Below, in pieces: positions 1 through 11,055 of a stretch of 64,000 bases of DNA; the first letter of the stretch is position 1; every line of letters begins with the position of its first letter. This DNA comes from Rhea pennata. Its lineage: Eukaryota > Chordata > Aves > Rheiformes > Rheidae. The notes under the pieces are model-generated. The model was not told the origin of the DNA and ran no database searches. It saw nothing but the letters and a program-made list of their open reading frames with translations. A program made the translations under genes and the position numbers. Location: the NCBI RefSeq assembly GCF_028389875.1, contig NC_084678.1:17080899-17144898 (forward strand). Reading direction: 5' to 3'.

Positions 1-3000
1 GCTTGTTGTAAATACTGTTTTTAGTACTATGATGATGATTATTATTATCAGAAATGTTGTGCTCATGAGCAGGAGCTTAAAACAAGAGAAATGACCATTT
101 TTCACTCTATCATTGGGGCTCGGAAGAACTCGGAGGCTGGGCCGTGCGCAGGCAGGGTGCCAGGGCCCGTGGGATGCAGCCTCGGGGAGAGGAGCCCTCG
201 GGGAGCCCCGTGGCCGGGCCCGGCCCGAGGGGGCTGCCAGCTTCGCGTGCCGGGGAAACCGCAGGCTGGGGAGCTGCGGGGGTTTGAGTCCTGCGGACGG
301 GGCGGGTGAGAGCAGGGAGAAGCCAGGCCTAGGGTTGGGGAGAGGAAGGAAGGACTGAGAGATGTAATAAAGATGGTGCTTCAAATCAGCGCTCAACTCT
401 GGTATATGTCATTTGGCATGAACCCGCCCTGCGTGAGGGTGCTCCAGTCTGCTTCCCGCAACCAAGGAGCGAGACGGAGCAACGGTGAGGTTTGGCGTGT
501 AGCACAGGGAGAAACGGTGGTGGGAGACTGTGTTTTGTTAGAGCGATCCTTCCCCGAACAACTCCCGAGTCTCAGGACTTGGTTCCTGCCTTGATCTTCC
601 ACCTCAGCCCTTTGTGCTACCAACTAAGGCCCAATTAGCAGTATCCTCTGTGTAGTTAAAGGCCAGCCTTGATCTCAGGTGGAGACTTATTCTTACAATA
701 GCTTTGCCTGGCAAACAATCACACTGGAAATGCGCAGAAGAATGACCTGGCAAGCCAGGAGCCCAGCACGCAGTGCTCATGCCGGTGTGAGCACTGGGAA
801 ATGCATTTTTCTCACCTTCACTGGGTTGGTTCTGTGAGGTACAGTGGACATAGCTGAAAAATTTGCTACTGCAGGGTAAACTCATGTCTCAGAGAAGCAG
901 GGATGTGTCAGGTGGAGTTTTGTATTAGTAATATCAGGGGTCCAGGTGTGTTACTGCTGCTGAAATGTCTCATGCAAAGGAAACAGGATTGTCCAGTGTA
1001 GCCAGAGGTATCAGTGTAACAGAGATGGTGCAGATGAATGTATTGGGGATGTTCAGGAACTTAAAAGTTTGTCCAGCGCTGCTGGACATTATCAGGGAAA
1101 CGCGTGATTGCTTTGGTTGCACGCGCCAGCTACTCCAACAGCAGTTATCTGGAGGGGCCGCCCCGCTGCAGAGCCGAGGAGGAGCTGGGCGCAGCGCGCT
1201 GCGGGCGAGGGGAGGCAGCTGGTGCCAGGCACCTGCCTGGACTAACGTGACACTGTGCCTGACAGGCGACACACATCGCTCTTTCAGTTCTCATAGCAGC
1301 AGCAGATCAGTTCATTCCTTTCCATGTCCCAGCATTGCTAATGGCTGTGTGCAACAGCATAGTTCATGCCTCAGTTGAGACTAATTAAGTATCCTCATTA
1401 CTTACCTTACAGTCCCAGCCTACTCCATTGCTATTGTGACTTTTCGACCATTCCCATATTCCGCAGCCTTCAGACGTACTGCATGGCATGCAGTTTATAA
1501 ATCCCTGGGGCAACGTTTCTTATGACAGGGCTTGAGATTCTTCATTGATTCTTGTAGGTGTTTATTAACCAAACTTTGCAATTACAGTTAGCACCCCAAT
1601 TTTTGCAGAAGCATATTAACGTTAGGCCTTGTGCCTGGTAGGTGCAGCTCCCTGGAGGCTTCTGGCAGTGGAGCTGCCCAGACTAGGAACTGATGGTGTG
1701 TTTGCAGTTGTACGAGGGAAGAGAGATGAGATGGTGACAATCTATTAGTGTGCATACATGTTTCAAAGAGATCTCCTGGAGAAGGGGCTTTGATTCAGGC
1801 AAGACAAAGAAGCTGAAGCTAAATTCATTCCCAGCTGGCAGAGACCGCCAGATGAGCAGCGCTTCTGTGCAAGAGCTACAACAACTGGCCCCAGAGTCCA
1901 AACTCTAGCTCAGCGCTTACATTAACATTTGAAGCAAAATGCTCAGCTCCATCTGCAAATAGGCGCATTCGAGGATGTTAGGACCTCGGACTGCTTGTGG
2001 ACTGAGCCAATTCCTTTTCTTATTATTTTTGTGTGATAAAATAAACCTTGCTGTAATCCACATGGAGGTTACTTTTAGAGCTAACCTTGCAGAGAAAGTG
2101 GCAGCTCACAATTGCATGATCCTGTGCTGGGGGCAAGTCTGAATCGCTGCTCCTGATAAAACGTAAGCTTCAGCTTGCTTGCTTTGCTTAGCCCAGTGTG
2201 CGTCTCTGGCCCTGCCTCTGCACAGCTTGTCTCATGGGGTTCATTAATTCCATTAAGCTGCATTGCTCTGCTCTCTTGGAGGGGTTGTGCATTCAGTTGT
2301 GCACGTGCGCACAGAAATGCATACATGGAAATGATATATGCACATATGTTCTTCTACCACTAGAAACGAGTTGAGGAATGGCTGTTTATGGTGCTAGAGA
2401 TTTCTTACTACCCATGCTAGGGATGAGATGACATATTAAGACCAATAACTCCACTGTCGTAGTCAGCTGTCTTCTAAGTAAAGCAGAAGAGGGGCACTGG
2501 CCACCACCTACGTGTCGGTAATCCTTGGCCTCTGGGGGCGCAGGGAGGTGACAGCCCTCCCCGGTGCCGGGGGGACCTGAGGGGCCTCGGCACCGCCTGC
2601 CCCGCGCCCTGGCACCGCTGGTGCCTCGGTTCTCCCTCCTGTGACGCAGGGGCAATGAATCCCTCCCGACCTCCCAGGGGTCTTGTGAGAATCAATGAAT
2701 TCATGTCTTCAAAGTGCTCTGAAAACGGAAGGCACCAAAGTGCTGAGCAGTGTTACAGAATTGTCCACCTCCCAGCGAGGAATAAGCTGGCACATTGCTG
2801 TGGAAAGAGCTTTTGAAGATGATGGTCTTGCCAGAAGGGTGGGTCGTAACCTAAGCGATGTCTGAGCTCCCCCGGGCTGCCCTCTCCCGCGGTGCCGCTC
2901 CGAGCGTCGCTGCCTTGCGCGGCATTCGCTCCCCGGGACGCAGCACGTGCTCGCTTGTTCCTTCCCGCCGTCAGCCTGACGAGGAACTGTAACGGTGTCG

Positions 3001-3300
3001 GGAAGGGACTTTCCACCACTAACAGAGCCTTGTCTGGTTCCTTTAGGTCTACCGCGTGCATTTCATTGTCAACTTGGGGTTGTTGTTGTGCAAAAGAAGT
3101 GATTATGAAAAAAAAAAAGAAATAAACTTGGTATGAAACCACATGTGTCCATCTCTCTCCATTAATTGACTGTTTTCATTCTAAGGCTTCTGTTTGTGTT
3201 GTGAAAATAATAATAAAATGCATTAAACTGAAAATTGACCTAAAAATCTGAGAAAATAGAATTTAAGCATTGGTATCCTGAATGGGTAGTTTATCTAATG
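1..3300. other. Intergenic; possible 3' end region of an upstream gene
   Basis: No coding exon can be supported here. On the + strand there are AATAAA hexamers at 366, 2040 and 3121 and an AT-rich stretch at 3200-3450. These could include the poly(A) site of a + strand gene ending at or before the left edge. By synteny with human 20q13.33 that neighbour would be STMN3, but no stathmin-like coding sequence is visible, so this is inference only. The short open frames in the 3 kb have no recognisable domains. Confidence 0.35.
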
Positions 3301-6300
3301 TAAAAGATGCATGGATCCATAGTTTATTCTCCAAGAAAAAAAAAATACTTGAATGGAGGTAAACCAAACATTCCCTTTGGTTAGAAGGGTGAGGGCATAA
3401 AAGGTCCTTCCAGAGGAAGATCAAAAGACTTACATGAGACAATTACAAATGTAATAAATTCAATTCTAGAAAACATATGACCTTCTTTTTAGAAGAAACT
3501 CACTGTTTGCATAATGAGCTTTTCCTGAGAAACATCCCAGCCCGCAGCAGCCGGTCTGGGCAGCAGCAAGGCCCGCGACGCCTGGCTCCCACGGGACCCC
3601 CAGCCCCAGCACCTCGAGGGTGGGGGGACGTGGGACAGTGACCGGGGACGCCCAATGCCTCACCCGCGGCCAAAATCACTTCCCAAAAGCTGCAGCTGGA
3701 AACGTTCAGATTTGCAACGCAGGGCAACCCCGAGGGGGACGGTGTCGGGCCAATTCCCCGGCTCCTTCATCCCCCGTTGGCCTTTGCCAGCACGAGCAGC
3801 GGCCGGTTTCGCTCCCCAGCCGTCTCCTCCGTCCTGGACTACGGAGCCAGGAGCGCCGCTACGGGCTGGCGCCCGCTTTGCGATCCTATTGCAATAACCA
3901 CCGCGGGAGACTTCACGCAGAGCTCGTTCCACGGCGTGCGAGAAGCGGACGTGAGCAGAGGCATCGGGACGTCGGCTTTACCGAACGGACCGCTGACTCC
4001 TCGGCGGGCCCTTCCGTCAGCGCAGGGAAGGTAACCCGGCCGGTCCCCACGCCAGCCGCGGCGCACAGGATGCCTCTGCCAGCACAAACAGGATTTCTAT
4101 TTTTGCAACACGACCTTCAGGCTTTTTAAGATAACAGCCTAACTGGGAACACAGCATTGCCTCCCTTTTCCTAAGTGGTTCACCATATGCCACTAATCTA
4201 GGTGTAGGAATACTTAAAAAATTTTTAAAGGACACCGTAAACTGAACTTAGGTATTTTTTTAGGAAAAGGCACAGTACCTTGGAGCTGCAAAGCCACTGT
4301 GCGTTACAGAGAGACCATGCACAGTCCTCATGCACCCAGCCCGCGGCGGCGCCTGAGCTGAGCCGTGGGTATCCCGCTCGCAGGCAGCACTGGGATCGTT
4401 CAAAGGCACCACGCCAAAGCCCTGGGCCAGGTTATATCATGTAGCAACACACCTTTAAAAGATCAGCAAGGGGCAACAAAGCAAAATATTATAAGCAACC
4501 CTTGGAAGGATCCTTGCAAAATGCTGGAGTTGTGTCTGAGCAAGGAGAACAGAACAGGGCATCAGCTGTGGCACGGCCAGCGTAACAGCCCCGCTGGGCA
4601 GGCCAGAGAGGGTTTTGCAGAATGATTTGCTAAAATTTGAAAAATAATCCTAAATCCTTCCTCAGCAGCCTCGCAGGCAGCAAGGCGGAGAGCGAGCCTG
4701 CTGACGGGTAACGGGTACGAAGGAGCGCTGGAGTCGGTACGGCGCTGGGGGGAAAGCAAAGCGAACCGCCTGCACCGGCCTGGCTCGGGAGAGCCGAGGA
4801 GGCTCCCGGCACCCCTGATCCGGCAGCGAGAAGATCTTGCTCTCTGCAAGGCCACAGACTAGGGAAAATTCGATAAGGGCAGGATTGCTCCATGCTCACC
4901 CTGTTCTTACAGTCCCCAGCGCGCCGCATCGCCGCCCGCTGTGCGCCGGGGCTCCGGCTCCGCTCGCCTCTGGCATTTCTAGTGAGCAAATTAACATTGC
5001 TAGTTACCTTGGAGGAGAGGCAAAAGAAAGGAATCCAGCTGTTAGTGAAACACACTTTAACGACCGTCGGGTTTCAGTAAACAGGAACGCTGGAAGGAAC
5101 AGGAGGGAAATAGTATTTTGGCAGTGTCAGTCTGGAAATATGGATGAGGAGGATGGAAAAAGGAAAGGAAGCACCTTGGAAAAAAGAAGCACTGCGTGAG
5201 CCACCACGAGCCTCTCGGACAGATCCGTTAGAAAGTCACGTAGCGAATACTGCCAACCACGAAGGAGCGCGTGGGGGCACTGCGCCGCTCGCCCGGGAAG
5301 GGGCTGCAAGGCGGCCGCGCAGCCCAGCAAAATGCACAAAACTAGCACATAACAGGAGCGTTGCAAAAAGTGATAACGACTCCTACTGCCTCTGGCCTGA
5401 CTCTTTTTCGCAAAGCATTAGCCACTCGCTAGCAGAAAAAAGCGATGCATTAGCAAAAAGCAACACCAGGCCTGGAAAGGGCAGGAACCAAGGAGCGGGA
5501 GCCCAGGGCTAGCGCAGAGATGCAGCAGGACCCTCCGTGTCGCCCTCAGGCCCTGGGCAGCACATGCCCTTGCAGGATACCCATCCAAAAAAGAAAAAGG
5601 CTGAGGGATGGTTTGCAAATCTACACTGCAGGTACACACAAGGGGAAGGAGCCGAGCCGAGCCGTGCAGCACAGCTTCCTGGAGCTGTAGGAAAAAGTCC
5701 CATGGAATCTAAAGCCCTCCCAGATAGGACCACTTCCAGGTTCAAAAACAAGTTCCAGGCGTAAAATAGTTTTCTCTTTCACCTTCTGCAATTCACTGCT
5801 GATAAGGACAGTAAACAAGTCTTCAGAGAACTTCTTTATCTCTCCTATTTTTATTAGGCCTTTCGAGCTGGTGGCAAAGCAGCAGGGCAGAGCTCCTGCA
5901 GGGCTGCTTTATGCACTGTAAGCATCAGCAAAGAGAGACAGCAATACGGGTGCCACCGCTCGCCCACGGGACAGCCCTGGCACGGGCAGGGGCGGCTGGG
6001 GGGCCACTAACGACACTTTGATGCCCCTGCTGAAAGCGCCCGCTGCCCTGCACGGCACGCTGGGCCACGCACGGCTGCCCCGAGGTGAGATATCATGGGG
6101 ACCAAACCTCCAGTGCTGCAGCCAAATGGCAAAGGCAGGTACGGGAAGGGCCCAAGCCCTGTACCGAACACGTGCGCCAGCTGCTCTCTGCGTTCCTGTA
6201 GGGCATGCACGGGCTTCCCGCCCATGCCCTGCACCTGCAGGGACAGACGAAGATACACAGATGCCCAGTGCCCTCCCTGTGCCCAGCCTTGGGGGCCTGC

Positions 6301-6319
6301 CGGACCCTCCGCCAAGGTG
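3301..6319. other. Intergenic sequence upstream of GMEB2
   Basis: This is mixed AT-rich and GC-rich single-copy sequence with no recognisable exon, RNA gene or transposon. GC-rich patches near 3540-4080 and 4650-4990 leave several overlapping frames open on both strands. None has a recognisable domain, and they look like composition effects. A distal regulatory role for GMEB2 is possible but nothing specific was identified. Confidence 0.5.
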
Positions 6320-6840
6320 CCTGCACAGCTCTGGGTGCACGCAGGGGCCCGAGGGGCCATGTACAGCTCTGGGGACACACACACAGCCCCAGGGAGCATG
6401 CAGGGACCCAGGGGGCCTGTGTGGCCCTGGAGGGCATGTGCCTACCTGCCCTGACAATATGCACAGACAATCTCTGGGGCATGCACAGCTGTGGGGGGGA
6501 CACACACAGCCCGAGGCGCATGTCCTGCGTCCCCGCCCCCCCCGCCCCTAGTGCATGCAAGGCCACAAGACCCGTACAGCCCAAGGTGCACAGGCTGCAC
6601 TCGGTGCAAGCAGAGCCATGGGGACACACACACAACCTAGGGCGCATGGACCCCCCTAACGCGTGCAGGGCCACGGGGACACGCGCACAGCCGGGGGTGC
6701 ACGGACCCCCCTAACGCGTGCAGAGCCGCGGGGACACACGCACAGCCTGGGGGGGGTGCATGGACCCCGCTAACGCGTGCAGGGCCGCGGGGACCCCCGC
6801 ACAGCCGGGGGTGCACGGACCCCCCCCCCCCCGGTGCATA
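6320..6840. repeat. G/C-rich minisatellite upstream of GMEB2
   Basis: Degenerate tandem units carry a GTGCA core, a GGGGACACA-type block and a run of C. The clearest units begin with the word TAACGCGTGCAG near 6657, 6712 and 6771, giving periods of 55-59 bp. Older, more degenerate copies extend left to about 6320, and a run of C near 6821-6832 closes the array. It directly abuts the GMEB2 CpG island. The open frames across it on both strands are artefacts of the repeat. Confidence 0.8.
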
Positions 6841-6930
6841 CAAGACCGCAGCGACCCGCGCGGCAGCAGCGACCCGGCGCGCGGGAACCCGCGGCGAGGC
6901 GCGCACCGCCCCACCCCCGCCCGCCGAGCC

Positions 6931-6942
6931 CGCGCATGCGCG
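6931..6942. promoter_or_regulatory. Palindromic NRF1-type site
   Basis: The 12-mer CGCGCATGCGCG matches the NRF1 consensus YGCGCAYGCGCR at every position and is self-complementary. It lies about 280 bp upstream of the inferred first splice donor of GMEB2. NRF1 sites are typical of CpG-island promoters of broadly expressed genes, so this site probably contributes to basal GMEB2 transcription. Confidence 0.7.
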
Positions 6943-7019
6943 CTGCGCCGGCCCGGCACCTATTTCACAGCCGGCTGGAAGCAGGGCACCCCCTCCGCAC
7001 ACAAACACACCGCCGCGAA

Positions 7020-7219
7020 ATAAGTCGCAGGAGCGGCGGCCCAGCGCGCGCCTGCGCGGGCGCCAGGACCGCGCGCGGCGGAGCCCCGCGCCCCCCCCTC
7101 CCCCCCCCCCCCGCGCTCTCCCTCCCTCCCTCCCGCCCCTCACCCACCCGCCCGCCGCCCAACGAGGAGCCGAGCGCCGGGAGCCGGAGCCTGCGCGGGG
7201 CCGCGGGGCCCGGCCGGAG
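7020..7219 (+). other. GMEB2: GMEB2 non-coding exon 1 (inferred 3' boundary)
   Basis: The sequence CGGAG followed by GTAAGAG puts a strong splice donor at 7220. It lies in the CpG island and upstream of the first coding exon, so the transcript should begin in this interval with an untranslated exon. The 5' boundary is arbitrary. The next exon is the one carrying the start codon, whose acceptor appears to be the CAG ending at 10861. Confidence 0.55.
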
Positions 7220-7619
7220 GTAAGAGCCGGGCCCGGCGCCGCCGCGGGGCCTCCGCACGCGCCGTCCGTCCGTCCGTCCGGCGGGTCCCTGCGGAGCGTC
7301 AGGACGTTACGGCAGCGGCAGGGAGACGGCGGCAGCGCCCGGCCGCCCGCCCGCCCCGCTCCCCCCCCCCCCCCCCCCCTCCTCCTCCTCCTCCTCCCCC
7401 TCCCTCGCGCCCGGCGCTGCCAGCGTGAGCGCGCCCACGCGCCCCCCCTCCCCCCCCCCCCCCCGCGGCCTCGCGCCCGGCGCCGCCGGCGGGAGCGCGC
7501 GCGCCGCCCCGCTGCGGGGGGGGGGACACGGGGACGGGGACGGGGGGGGCCGCGCTGCGCCGCCCGCTGCCCGCGGCGGGCCCGAGCGGCCCCCCCCGGA
7601 CACCCCCAGCCTCCAGCCG

Positions 7620-8745
7620 CTCCCCCCCCCCCCCCGCCCCCGGTGCAGCTTCCCGGGCACCCTGCCGCCCCCCCCCCCCCCGGCCGCTCCCCCTCCCCCC
7701 CGGTGCAACTCCCGCGGGCACCCCGAGCACCCCACGCACACACGGTGCAACCCCCCCGAGACCCCTGCACTCTCAGCGCCCCCCTTTCTCTTCCCCCCCC
7801 CCCCACGCTGCATCTCCCCGTGCAGCTCCACCGGGCACCCTGAGCCCCCTCCCCCCCACCTCCCCGGTGCAACTCCTCTAAGCCCCCCCTCCCCCCAGTG
7901 CAGCTCCCCAGAGCACCCTGCACCCTAAGCACACCCCCCCCCCCCCGGAGTACTCCCCCCAGGGTGCCCCCCCCCCCACAGTACAACCCACACCCCGAGC
8001 ACCCTGCACTCAGAGCTTCCCCCCACCCCATGCAATTCCCCTGGGTGCCCTGCACCCTGAGCACCCCCTGACCACCCCCCCCCCGCCATAGCGCAACTCC
8101 TCTGAGCACTGCTTCACTCCCTCCCCTCCCCCCATCCCCTGCGGTACAGCTTCCCCCAGGCACCCGCACCCCGGGACACCCCCCCACCCCCCCCCCCCAC
8201 GCAAACGACGCAGCTCCCCTGGGAGCGCCTCCTCCGTGCAGCTCCTGGGGGCACCTCTGCCGTGGTGCACCCCCCCGCCCAGCTCCTTGCTGCTCTGTGC
8301 GCCTTCCCTGCAGCTCCCACGCACCCCTTTGCACCCAACTCTCCCATGCCCCAGTGCGGCCCCCCCCGCCCTATGCAAGTCTTCCATGCACCCCTCCCTG
8401 TACGCTCCCCTGGGTGCTCCCTTCCCCTCCCCCATGCCCTGGTGTGCCTGCCAGCACCCTGTGCAAATCTTCCGTGCACCCCTGGGTGCTCCCTCCCCCT
8501 CCCATGCAGCTCCCCCATGCCCTGGTGCACCCCCCCCACCCCGTGCATTCCTCTGTGTACCTCTGCAGTGCAGCCGTGCCTCCCCCCCACGCAGCTCTGC
8601 ATCCCCCTGTGCTCCCCGCTGTGCACCCCATGCATCACCCCTCTGTGCGTCGCTCCTCTCCAGGGCTCCCCCCAGCAGTGCCCCCCCCCCCACTGTGGGG
8701 ACATGACTGTGTGCCCTCAGCTCACTCCCCCCCCCCCAAATACCT
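7620..8745. repeat. C-rich degenerate tandem repeat in GMEB2 intron 1
   Basis: About 1.1 kb is overwhelmingly C on the + strand. Recurring words such as GTGCAGCTCCC, GAGCACCCTGCACCC and runs of 8-17 C recur every 25-60 bp. The units are too diverged for one clean period. Read in reverse complement, the GGGTGCAGGG core resembles the G-rich array at 33.3-34.7 kb, but in the opposite orientation. The 565-residue frame on the - strand and the Pro/Cys-rich frames on the + strand are composition artefacts. Confidence 0.75.
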
Positions 8746-10861
8746 TTCCCACCTGTTGGAGTGGTGTATACATGGTTTGAGGCATTTTTATTTCTTTTTT
8801 ACTTAGTTCCTTTCTTTTTTTTATGCTAAGGCCTTGCACGCACATCCCTGATTTTTCCCGCAGACCCTGGTGCCTGCTGCTCGGGGGGTGCCACGTGCCC
8901 TGCCCGCGCCGGGCTCGGTGCAGCCGGGGGGGGGGGCCCGGGGTCCAGGTGGATGTAGACGCACGCGCCCCCCCCTTGCAGCCGGGAGGGCCTCCGGCGT
9001 GCCCTGCCTCCCGCGCCGAGGTCTCGCCCTCTCCCGCTGCTTGCTTTTGCTCTTCTGCCCCGTTCGGCCCCGAACCGCGCGGATGGCTGAAGTCTGCCCT
9101 AAGGTTTCTGCGCCGCGCCGGCCCGCGCAGCCTTGGCCTGTGCGATTTTCCGGAGCCGTCCCCAAAGCCCAGCGGGAGCGAGCGGCTGCGGGAGCGCTTT
9201 TGGAAGCACCTTGGCTAAGAGCGTTCCCAACCTGCGATCTGCTCTCTTGCAGGAAGAAAAACGCGGAGGCTTTTCCAGCCGCCGTCGGAAGCGGTGCCCT
9301 GGGCCGTGGCTGTGCCGCGGCACGAGGTCTGGAAAAGCGAGCAGCAAACAAAAAAAGCGAGCGGCCCTTTGCTCCTCCTGCTCCGGCTGGCCGTGCCGGC
9401 TTCTTAACTTGCTGCTGCTAAAACTAAAGTGCTTTCGCTGTTGGCCTTTGGTTGGGTTTTCCGCCTCGGAGAGGCCCGTCTGCCGTTGCCCCGGTCCCGT
9501 TGCAAAGTCTCTCCCGCGCTCCGGGTCGGCGTGGTTGAGGCTTCGGCTGGGGAGGAGCCGGCGAGAGCCGCGCCGTGGCTCTGCTGCGGTCCGGGCCGCG
9601 TCCCAGCGGTGTTTCTGGTCCCGGGCCGCGTCCCAGCGGTGTTTCTGGCCCCGCTCAAGCCGCGCTGAACACAAAGCTCAGAGTGAAGAGCGAGTGCTTG
9701 CGCTGCAGCCTTTGTCTTGCGTTCGGGGGTTCGAACGGCGGCGCGGGCGGCGTAGCCGTGAGAGGCGTGTGCGGGACTTCTGCCGTCACTTAGCAGTGCA
9801 ATTTCTGTTGCACGAGGTGCAGCATCCAGGGGGATGCGGTAAGAGGTTGGTCACTAAAATTAGCTTCCAGATAGGCTGAGAATTAACGTGTTTTTGTTTC
9901 TCGGTTGCTTTCAGAGTAGAACCGAACTCTGGAAACCAGCTGCTGCGGGTAGTTGGAGGTTCACTTCTGCAGCATCCAGCCAGGGCTGGGCTGCGCGGGA
10001 CGTGACGGCAGCGACGGCCCCTGCCGCCGGCCGGGGGCATCTCGCGGGGCTTCCCGGGGGGCTCATGCATTTAGCGAGGCAGCGATGTCCTGCGGTTCCC
10101 TTCCCTGCAGCCAGTGCTGAGCCAGGAATGGCGAAGGAGAACTACAGGAGGCGGATGGTGTTACCCCGAAAAGACAGCGGGTCCTCAGAGACAAACCAAT
10201 GCTGAAGTCGGGTTTAAGCCATGGCTTAAAGCTATTGCTGATTTATTAGAAACACTGACTTCAAAATGTTTTTCAGATGTCACTTCGTTTCCGCCAGGCG
10301 TGACGTGGTGGTGGTGGTGTCGGTTGGTTGCAAGTTTGGGGGGTGGGAGGAATTCTCTGCTGCTTCTCAAGACCACCTGCCTTGCAGGAGCTGCAGTGTG
10401 GAAAGGACAGCGAGCTCTTCCAGCAGCATAAAATCTTTCTTAAACAGATAATTTGAAATGCATTTAGGAACACACCTTCAGTCTGTGTGTCTTCATATAA
10501 TTTTAAAACCTTAGGTGAATGTGTTTGTTTTTTGTAGAACTGCTTCGTATTTGCGTGCACTCTATCTCGTGTGCTGCGCTCCGGGCTGCTTGTGCCCCAG
10601 TCCATCCCCCAGGCTCCTTCCCCCTTCCCGTGTTGGTTATCCTTGTTCAGACTGCAAAGTGCGATTTGGTTTATGGACCTTCCTTCCCCAGCTGGAGGTG
10701 GAGCGGGTCGGGGATTTACTGATCTCTTCTTTAGGATCGTGGATTTGCCTGCAGCCCCTGCACCCCATGCTCCTGTTCCCCTCGTTCTTCTCTTCGTAGC
10801 CCTTGTTAACCGGGAGGTGGTCTTCTCACAGCCTGCTTCCCTGTCTCTTCCCGCTCCGCAG
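8746..10861 (+). other. GMEB2 intron 1, 3' part
   Basis: GC-rich intronic sequence. It includes a 30-bp near-perfect tandem duplication (9591-9620 and 9621-9650, differing at one base near the end). A possible cryptic exon boundary pair exists (donor-like GTAAGAG at 9840, acceptor-like TTTCAG ending at 9914). This could support an alternative 5'UTR exon, but nothing proves its use. A 248-residue frame across 9133-9879 has no recognisable domain. Confidence 0.5.
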
Positions 10862-11055
10862 GAGGGCCGTTCCCAGCGGGGTCGCCTGGCTTGGCTCGTC
10901 GTCGCTGTCCCCCCGTCCTTCCCGATGGCAGCGCCTGATGTGAGCGTTCACATGGAGGAGGTGGTCGTAGTGACGACGCCCGACAACGCGGTTGATGGCA
11001 GTGGTGTGGAAGAGGTGAAAACTGTGCTTGTGACCACAAACCTCTCTCAGCATGG
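10862..11055 (+). CDS. GMEB2: GMEB2 coding exon 1 (residues 1-44)
   Basis: The acceptor CCGCAG ends at 10861 and the donor GTAAGA begins at 11056. The first 63 bases are 5'UTR; coding begins with the ATG at 10925. It encodes the N-terminal segment with the EEVVVVTTPD motif conserved in vertebrate GMEB2. The exon ends in phase 2, inside a glycine codon completed by the next exon. The 5' edge could instead be another upstream AG. Confidence 0.88.

Larger units (their letters stand above)
6850..7600 (+). promoter_or_regulatory. GMEB2: GMEB2 CpG-island promoter
   Basis: This very CpG-dense stretch immediately precedes and includes the inferred non-coding first exon. It has no obvious TATA box, typical of a housekeeping-type promoter. 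It contains a perfect palindromic NRF1-type motif at 6931-6942 and a near match (one mismatch) around 7046-7057. Long C and G runs at 7085-7110, 7363-7379 and 7450-7463 flank the likely start region. The exact transcription start cannot be read from sequence alone. Confidence 0.75.

Noticed and set aside
1-3300. STMN3 coding exons expected upstream by synteny
   Set aside because: No frame encodes the stathmin domain. Only poly(A)-like hexamers are present, so no gene is called.
6637-8334. 565-codon Gly/Arg-rich frame on the - strand
   Set aside because: It spans the GMEB2 CpG island and the C-rich repeat; homopolymeric Gly/Arg composition comes from the G runs. It is not a credible protein.
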